Below are positions 7,612-12,827 of a stretch of 12,827 bases of DNA, one piece after another. Each line of letters opens with the position of its first letter. Position 1 is the stretch's first letter. The notes beneath the pieces were generated by a model that worked only from the letters and a program-made list of their open reading frames with translations, had not been told where the DNA came from and made no database searches. Origin of the DNA: Rostrohypoxylon terebratum (Eukaryota; Ascomycota; Sordariomycetes; Xylariales; Hypoxylaceae); assembly GCA_022497145.1 (NCBI GenBank), contig MU386106.1, forward strand, positions 1 through 12,827, written 5' to 3'. The translations under genes and the position numbers were made by a program.

Positions 7612-9171
7612 TCACCTGCGGCGTCGGAACCTGCTTCCGGCCGCCGGTCCTTTTGCCCCGTTGTTTCTCAACTTGAGCCTCTTGAAGTTCGTATGGGCCA
7701 ATTCGTTGACCTTCCTTGCCGCCTTTCGTACCGTACCCTCCTTTTTGTTGTCCTTCTTGTCCTCCTTCTCCCCCTTCTTGCCCCCCTTCTTAGCCTTCCC
7801 CGCCTGGCTCTTCTGCTTAGGCTGTGCACCCTCCTCACCTTCCTCTGTGGGATCGAACTCGGAGTCAGATCCCAAATCTAGCGGCTGCTCGTGGTCAGCT
7901 TTGGTAGCATCAACCTGTGTCTCGCGTATGACATCCTCAGCATCCAAGTCTTCGTCCTCCTCTGTGGTCTTCTGTGGTCGCTTAGTCCGGGTTGGTCTCA
8001 TGTTCACCCGTCGCGTAGTACGCTTCTGCCCCTTTTTCTTGTACACCCTGAGCGGCTTTCCATCGCGGCCCACATTGTCCTCCGTTGGACTGTCGTAGAT
8101 GGCCTCATCGTCAAACCCGCCAAGGAGCTGCTGTGCCTGACTATCGGGCTCGAGAATCGTCTCCTTTGGTTTCATGGCTTGTGTGGGCTTGGTAGGGTTC
8201 GGCGGGCCCCCGCCGCTCTCCATCTCGTGTAAGGCTTCAAGATCGTCGTCGAGTGCCTCTTCTTCTAATTTTCGTAGACTGGCTACTACGCTGCTGAGAC
8301 TGCGGCCGAGTGGCTTGGGAGGTAGACGTAGAGGGGCTGGGGACTTATAATTGCCGTTCTCATCAACTGCTGCTAGGGGAACCCTTCGAAGGAAGGATGG
8401 GGTAGACAGTTGCAACTTGCTGACTGAAGTTGGTGTTTTGCCCAAGGCAGTGCTGTCTCGTTGTCGCTTCGAAGGTGTCTTGAAGAGCATACCCCGTTTT
8501 GCTGTAGAGGTAGGGGTTTGGCCTAGTTGTATGGTATCGTTGTTACTTCCTTGACCAGTCCCCTTGCTAGGCGTGGCCTGGACTTTGTCGTCCCGCGAAG
8601 TGCGGTTAGATGGAGCCTTGGATGGCGTGTCCTCATTTTCATCATCCATCAGATCAAATAAGCCTAAAATCCGGCCGTCTCTCTGGGGAGTAGGCCCAAT
8701 GGAGGTTGGCATAGCTGGGCTGAACAGTTTCCGTGTGGTCGAAGGGGTAGCGAATAATTCCGGATCTATAATTCGCTCGCGAATATGAGAGGGCGTCTCC
8801 ACAGGCTTGGACCGTTTTGAAGGTGTTTCTACAAGACTCTCTTCCGGGACACGTTTCCGAGATGATGTGGACTCTTTGGCCTTGGGATTGGGAGGTTGAA
8901 TCTTTCCAGCAAGGATGTCTCGAACATGGTTGTACTTCTTATACTTCTGAGCTGGTGAAGTCACAGTTAGTTTATTCAATTGAGCATGGCAATCAATGCA
9001 AGTTCTAGTATGTTCAATATGTTAAATACCTATATCTGGGTTTTGCTTGATGTCCTCGCGGCGTGGCTTTGCGCCACCATTGCGATTCGCCCAGTCAGCT
9101 TCAAAGCGCTTGAGATCGGCGCGCAATTGCTTAGACTGTTCCTCATACTTTTGTCGCTCACCCTCGTCCAT
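7612..9171 (-). CDS. sld2: DNA replication regulator Sld2 (Drc1), two exons, 493 aa
   Basis: Exon 1 is 9171-9030 and exon 2 8951-7612; the 78-nt intron (9029-8952) starts GTATTT, has a CTAAC branch-like site and ends CCAG. Splicing joins PDI/AQKYKKYNHVRDILAGK in frame, which is the conserved Sld2 N-terminal motif shared with the RecQL4 N-terminus. An in-frame TAG upstream confirms the start ATG. Residues 1-64 form the conserved helical N-domain. The next region is a disordered stretch with 13 Ser/Thr-Pro sites, of which T90, T135, T156, T174 and T206 match the full CDK consensus (S/T-P-x-K/R). A short RILGLFDLMDD motif follows T135. Acidic and Lys-rich tracts lead to a conserved basic tail (KVNELAHTNFKRLKLRN). 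In yeast, CDK-phosphorylated Sld2 binds the Dpb11 BRCT repeats and brings Pol epsilon and GINS to origins; the same nuclear role is inferred here. Confidence 0.92.
8952..9029 (-). other. Intron of the Sld2 gene
   Basis: A 78-nt GT-AG intron (donor GTATTT, branch-like CTAAC, acceptor CCAG) that interrupts an alanine codon after residue 47. Removing it restores the conserved PDIAQKYKKYN motif and adds the missing N-terminal 47 residues. Confidence 0.88.
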
Positions 9172-9369
9172 CGTGAATTGCGAGGTCTAGTGTGTAACGT
9201 GATGGGTAAGAAATCGAAGATGAATAATAATGAACAAATTATCGACGAAAGTTTTGATTAAAGGGCCAGCGAATATTGCACAATAGTAGAATGTACCAAA
9301 GTTACTTTGGTCTTGCATGAAGAGCGTCGAGTCGCGAGGTAACCGCGCCTAACGAACCCTTTAATTGAT

Positions 9370-9380
9370 ACGCGACGCGG
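9370..9380. promoter_or_regulatory. CGCG-rich site in the Sld2 promoter, MCB-like
   Basis: ACGCGACGCGG lies about 200 bp upstream of the Sld2 ATG. It holds two CGCG cores, as in the MluI cell-cycle box (ACGCGT) bound by the MBF complex at fungal G1/S genes, but is not a perfect match. A G1/S-controlled Sld2 would be logical; the site also sits just outside the left arm of the foldback element. Confidence 0.25.
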
Positions 9381-9406
9381 TACAAACTGGTGGGTCCGGA
9401 CGGCAG

Positions 9407-9508
9407 GCGAAATGACCAAAAACCGCCAACCCGCCAAAACGTTTAAAAATAGTGCGCAAGTGACGTTTTACTGTATATACACTGTATTTTACACTAAGTC
9501 CCTCTATA
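9407..9508 (+). repeat. Left arm of the foldback element
   Basis: Starts GCGAAATG and ends GTCCCTCTATA; reverse complement of 9765-9866 with about 80% identity by eye. Confidence 0.75.
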
Positions 9509-9764
9509 ATTATAAGCTCTCCAGGGCTTACTTAATAACAGCTTGATAATAGATTTAAAATCATGCTCCAGCTCCTCCAGAAAAGAGTTGTATACAATGT
9601 AAAATACATCATTCTAAAGCGTTTTAAATAAGGAATTGAATGATATAAGTTGCATCTCTAAGGAGTCAAAACTGTAGCTTTTATTAGGCTATTATTGAGC
9701 TGTTATCCAGCTGGTATTATAAGTGTAGAGCTACTAAGCGCTATGCTGTACATCCTCTATAAAA

Positions 9765-9866
9765 TATAAGGGACCTAGTGGAAAAATACAGTACATATAC
9801 AGTGAAAACGCCCCCAGCACACTGGTTTCAAACGTTTTGGCGGTTTGGCGGTTTAAAGCATTTCGC
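9765..9866 (-). repeat. Right arm of the foldback element
   Basis: Reverse-complement partner of 9407-9508. A further ACCGCCAAA, in the orientation of the left arm, occurs just beyond it near 9911. Confidence 0.75.
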
Positions 9867-10227
9867 GCACCGTAGGAGGTCCCGCACCCTAGGTGGGCCA
9901 AGTCTTCAAAACCGCCAAAGCATCAAAATGATCACGTATTTTTCAATTTTATTATGTAATCAAATAAAAAATCACACCAAAAGTTAGTGAGCTGGTGGGG
10001 TAATATTAGTTGTAATTCCAGGAGAAATTTTCGTTACGTCAGCAACACATCGTCCCTTGTACCTATGTACCTTTACCCTAGTCATTTCTCCGACGATTAG
10101 ATGAATTGAGTGTTACTCGATATTAATACATACATCTTCAACGAGAAAATCAACCCTACCCTGTGCTTTGCACCTATCGTTCTTTGCTTTTGTCAGCGCG
10201 CTATACCTACTAGGTAGGTTCTTATAC
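9867..10227. other. Upstream region of the RING gene
   Basis: No gene. A CRE-like octamer TTACGTCA (10034-10041) lies 187 bp upstream of the RING start, and a small hairpin ACCTAC/GTAGGT (about 10206-10220) sits just before it. An upstream-open frame reaches back toward 10168 but has no ATG before 10228. Confidence 0.4.
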
Positions 10228-11301
10228 ATGGACAGAGACTCCGATACAATTGACATACAAACCAAAATCTTCCAAAATACTCTCGCAGAGATCGTATCAA
10301 CAAGAAATACAAGAACTCCGACAGAGTCCGATAACCCAAACGAAGCATGTTGCGTCATCTGCCTCGATAGCATCACCGAGGTCTGCGAGGCGAGACCTTG
10401 CGCTCATCGAAACTTCGATTATCTATGCCTACTAAGTTGGCTCGAACAGCAGACGAAATGCCCTCTTTGCAAGAGCAGCATTGATGAAGTATGGTACGAT
10501 TTTGAAAGCGACAAGCCAGACGCGAAGAGCAGAGTATACTTAGTCCCCCGTCCAAAACAGCCAGCGCAACAACACGCACAGCCATACACCCAACCAAACA
10601 GAGCGCGAAATCCTACCTCAAGGCCAAATCGACGTCGGCTTGATGAAACGCCTCCCCAACAGCCGACTGTAGACGAAGTTCTCCTCCGCCGTCAAGACGT
10701 CTACCGAAACCAACTCTATTCTCTCCATGTAGGATCTAATCTGAGGTCGGGATATAGGGACTTGACCCCTCATACGTTCCAATCAGACCCTGAGATGGTT
10801 TCAAGAGCACGGACATGGCTAAGGAGAGAATTACAAGTCTTCGAATTCCTGCGTACCCCGCCAACCACCCAATTGAGCGACGACACCATGACGAGAAGAC
10901 GAGCAAACAATGCCGAGTTTCTACTCGAATACATAGTCGCAATTCTGAAAACGGTCGATATTCAAGGAAGTCAAGGACAGGCTGAGGAAATGCTGAAGGA
11001 TTTCCTGGGTCGTGATCACACTCAGCTACTCCTTCATGAGTTGAAGAACTTCCTGCGTAGCCCTTGGTCACTAGAGGCTTGGGATCGCAAGGTCCAGTAT
11101 CCCACAGCCAAGAAACGATCGTTCGAAGATGGCAGTAGGAGTGAGGAAGAGGATCATCGAGGCTACACGAGACGTCGGGGGCGGGAGATAGAGGAGAGCT
11201 CAGACCGGCGAAAGAGATTCATAGGCGATTCATACCGGCCTACCTATTCGAGCCACCATCATAGAAGAATAGATCAAGCCCGTCAATACAAACCAGATTA
11301 A
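10228..11301 (+). CDS. Topors-like RING-finger protein, probable E3 ligase
   Basis: Single exon, 357 residues, first in-frame ATG at 10228 and TAA at 11299-11301. The frame is open upstream, but only through non-ATG codons. The RING finger is near the N-terminus: C42-x2-C45-x12-C58-x-H60-x3-D64-x2-C67-x10-C78-x2-C81. D64 occupies the place of the usual fifth Cys/His ligand. A Pro/Gln/Arg-rich linker follows (about 108-145). A second conserved block about 188-290 (SRARTWLRRELQVFEFL, then LLHELKNFLRSPWSLEAWDR) resembles the C-terminal block of fungal Topors-like proteins. The tail (295-357) is Arg/Glu/Ser-rich and probably nuclear. Topors in animals has ubiquitin and SUMO E3 activity; here E2 binding is inferred from the RING and substrates are unknown. 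It is transcribed divergently from Sld2 across the foldback element. Confidence 0.82.
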   Translation: MDRDSDTIDIQTKIFQNTLAEIVSTRNTRTPTESDNPNEACCVICLDSITEVCEARPCAHRNFDYLCLLSWLEQQTKCPLCKSSIDEVWYDFESDKPDAKSRVYLVPRPKQPAQQHAQPYTQPNRARNPTSRPNRRRLDETPPQQPTVDEVLLRRQDVYRNQLYSLHVGSNLRSGYRDLTPHTFQSDPEMVSRARTWLRRELQVFEFLRTPPTTQLSDDTMTRRRANNAEFLLEYIVAILKTVDIQGSQGQAEEMLKDFLGRDHTQLLLHELKNFLRSPWSLEAWDRKVQYPTAKKRSFEDGSRSEEEDHRGYTRRRGREIEESSDRRKRFIGDSYRPTYSSHHHRRIDQARQYKPD

Positions 11302-11626
11302 ATGATTCATTTTATGTGTTTGAGCTTCTCGTAAACTACAATACAGCCCAAGATTCTGAATATCTAACTCAATGATTATCAAGATAACTAAGGAAAGACA
11401 TCCAATTCTCCGCTAGGTTCTTGATTTCGTACCGGTCGTTGGGTGTCAACGTGCTTGATATTCTTAATAAGCAACACACCACACCTCAATTGCACTGATG
11501 CCTCGAGCCTCGAACCAGATCTTACCTACCTGCTTTCACAGCCTATTAGATCTTCGCGCGAACCATGTTTTTCTCCCGGGATATCTTGTTCACATGATCG
11601 GCTCTTCAACACAGTTCATTCTGCTA

Positions 11627-11658
11627 CCCTCCCCCCCCCTCCCAACACACACACACAC
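11627..11658. repeat. Poly-C and (AC)n microsatellite
   Basis: CCCT, then nine C (11631-11639), TCCC, then seven AC units (11645-11658). A simple-sequence tract likely to vary in length between strains. Confidence 0.9.
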
Positions 11659-12393
11659 TATTAGGGAGACTTTGGTTATTAGGAGCCTCTAACAGTTCCA
11701 GCTTGATATTCGCCCCACCGAATAGCCTGGCGTGCTAATCCCAAATACAACCCAGAATACATAGATACATACACAATAAGCACCATGGGAGTAGCAAACC
11801 TGTGTCTTATGGGAGCTGCTAATTCAGGGGATGGATTGAGAAGTTGATAAATAAAGCCCGTTCACTTTCCACGGTTGGCAACACTGACGATACATCCATA
11901 GCAGAGGCTGTAGCTGAAATATACTCGGGACAAATAGTCTGTTAAAGCTTCGATGGATGAATCTAGTCGATCGTTCTCAAGCCGTACGTATTTCCGGAGT
12001 TCCAGTGAGAAATGAAGTATGATGCATAACAGGTATTTTAGAAGTTTCAAGTCACTAGAACCGAGGGAAAACTGTTTCCCTTAGATTTCTCTGCTACGTG
12101 ATACCGCAATTATACTTTCCAGTGTCTGGTTTTTATTCCTCGGCACAGAGAACTCTACATGCTAGCCCAATCCTCCAGGCACCTTGTAATTATAGCTCGG
12201 GTAACGTAGGATACATTTCAATGCCTATTGTACCTAGCTGTCACAAGTTCACAAGGCACCGAGCATGGAAGACTTCCTGTTCAGACGGTACCAACAATGT
12301 GTTCAATTTCAATGATCAAGTACTTCACCTGACTAATGCGCTGTATTTCCAAGGACGTGAGTGGGGACACCAGTTTCCCAACAGGATGGATAG

Positions 12394-12613
12394 CTACCTA
12401 GTGGGTACGTAATTGGGTACCCTGGCAATGGGTGATCAACCAAATAAGCTTCCCCGGACCCACAAGGTTTACCCCACGATCAGCTCTCGGGTGGTCGTTG
12501 AACAGTGAACTGTGCTTCCAATGTGGGTCCCACATGGAGGAGGGTACAGTGCAACTCAAAAGATTAAGTTGAGCAACAAATAAATGCCTACTTAGGTAAT
12601 ACATGGGTACGTA
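12394..12613. repeat. Repeat-rich segment with 10-bp direct repeats and a palindrome
   Basis: TGGGTACGTA occurs at 12402-12411 and 12604-12613, each preceded by a CTAC(C/T)TAG box (12394-12401 and 12588-12595), so the ends of a 220-bp segment share two short motifs in the same orientation. Inside is a perfect odd palindrome ATGTGGGTCCCACAT (12521-12535) and a short ACAGT/ACTGT inverted pair. It may be a degraded small repeat element; no family is recognised. Confidence 0.35.
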
Positions 12614-12827
12614 CAGTAATTAAATAGCTGATTGGCGAATTCAAATCAAATCAGTAAAATGTGAAACACTGAATAAACTTTGCAACGGGATCACCGCGAG
12701 GTTACGGAGTGGAATTATTCGAACGTGTTTATTGTCACAAACCAACACTAAAAAGGCAACACAGATGGAGAACCATCTACCCAATCACGGATAAACCACG
12801 GTAAAACCCAGCTCTCATGCTCTCTCG

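Larger units (their letters stand above)
9407..9866. mobile_element. Foldback/MITE-like element, about 460 bp
   Basis: Two 102-bp arms, 9407-9508 and 9765-9866, are reverse complements at about 80% by eye, with four one-base gaps. The best-kept block is AACCGCCAA(C/A)CCGCC followed by AAAACGTTT, and an inner block carries ACTGTATAT. Further in, TAACAGCTTGATAATAG (near 9536) pairs with its inverted, slightly altered copy (near 9691-9707), so much of the element can fold on itself. Similarity fades outward over about 20 bp, so ends and target-site duplication are not fixed. It has no coding capacity and fits a non-autonomous DNA element inserted between Sld2 and the RING gene; the arm divergence suggests an old insertion. 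Confidence 0.65.
11302..12827. other. 1.5-kb end region, no supported gene
   Basis: Begins with the AT-rich 3' flank of the RING gene. Open frames at 11443-11692 and 12098-12412 (plus) and 11862-12050 and 12398-12604 (minus) show no domain and no coding-like context. Contents worth noting are a C9/(AC)7 microsatellite, a 7-bp-stem hairpin at 12064-12081, and a repeat- and palindrome-rich segment at 12394-12613. No tRNA was found. Confidence 0.5.

Noticed and set aside
7661..8788. Several plus-strand open frames over the Sld2 exon
   Set aside because: Shadows of the Sld2 coding strand; their Leu/Ser/Phe-rich products are complements of Lys/Glu/Asp-rich codons.
9778..9987. 69-codon plus-strand frame in the right arm of the foldback element
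   Set aside because: It begins at a non-ATG codon, lies in a repeat arm and shows no transposase motif.
10168..10227. Longer RING protein starting at 10168 with a hydrophobic leader
   Set aside because: The codon at 10168 is TTG; the first in-frame ATG is 10228 and the extra residues carry no conserved motif.
12064..12081. Hairpin AGGGAAA/TTTCCCT as a transcription terminator
   Set aside because: Intrinsic hairpin terminators are not used by fungal RNA polymerase II, and no gene ends here.
12098..12412. 104-codon plus-strand open frame
   Set aside because: It starts at GTG, has no recognisable domain and no intron or promoter context.

Overview
The window looks like nuclear DNA of a filamentous ascomycete (Pezizomycotina). 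It has short GT-AG introns of 58 to 78 nt with GTNNGT-type donors and CTAAY-like branch sites, genes spaced by 0.3 to 2 kb, and recognisably fungal families: a Clr5-domain protein, a PsiD-type phosphatidylserine-decarboxylase-like enzyme, the replication factor Sld2 and a Topors-like RING protein. No bacterial operon structure, rRNA, tRNA or CRISPR array was seen. The species cannot be fixed from the sequence.

Layout, left to right. Bases 1-1161 are a compact unit bounded by a perfect 91-bp inverted repeat. It holds one intact four-exon gene (49-1111, minus strand) for a 289-residue Clr5-domain protein, whose start codon lies in one repeat arm and stop codon in the other. A 9-bp minisatellite follows (1323-1395), then AT-rich spacer with three CCAAT boxes. 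A small two-exon gene (2579-2872, plus) is inferred for a 74-residue charged, disordered protein. Bases 2873-4425 hold no gene I can support. A single-exon PsiD-like decarboxylase gene is at 4426-5685 (minus), with a TATA box and nested palindromes upstream. Bases 5879-7611 are empty of supported genes. The Sld2 gene runs 7612-9171 (minus) with one 78-nt intron near its 5' end. A foldback/MITE-like element (about 9407-9866) sits between Sld2 and a divergently transcribed Topors-like RING gene (10228-11301, plus). The rest (11302-12827) holds microsatellites and a repeat-rich segment but no supported gene.

The genes do not form an obvious pathway. Sld2 (replication initiation) and the RING/Topors-like protein (ubiquitin or SUMO ligation) look like independent housekeeping genes that share an intergenic region invaded by a MITE-like element. 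The decarboxylase stands alone, with no biosynthetic partner in the window. The most unusual object is the inverted-repeat-bounded Clr5 gene: a gene-length, MITE-sized unit with an open, spliceable reading frame that does not encode a recognisable transposase.
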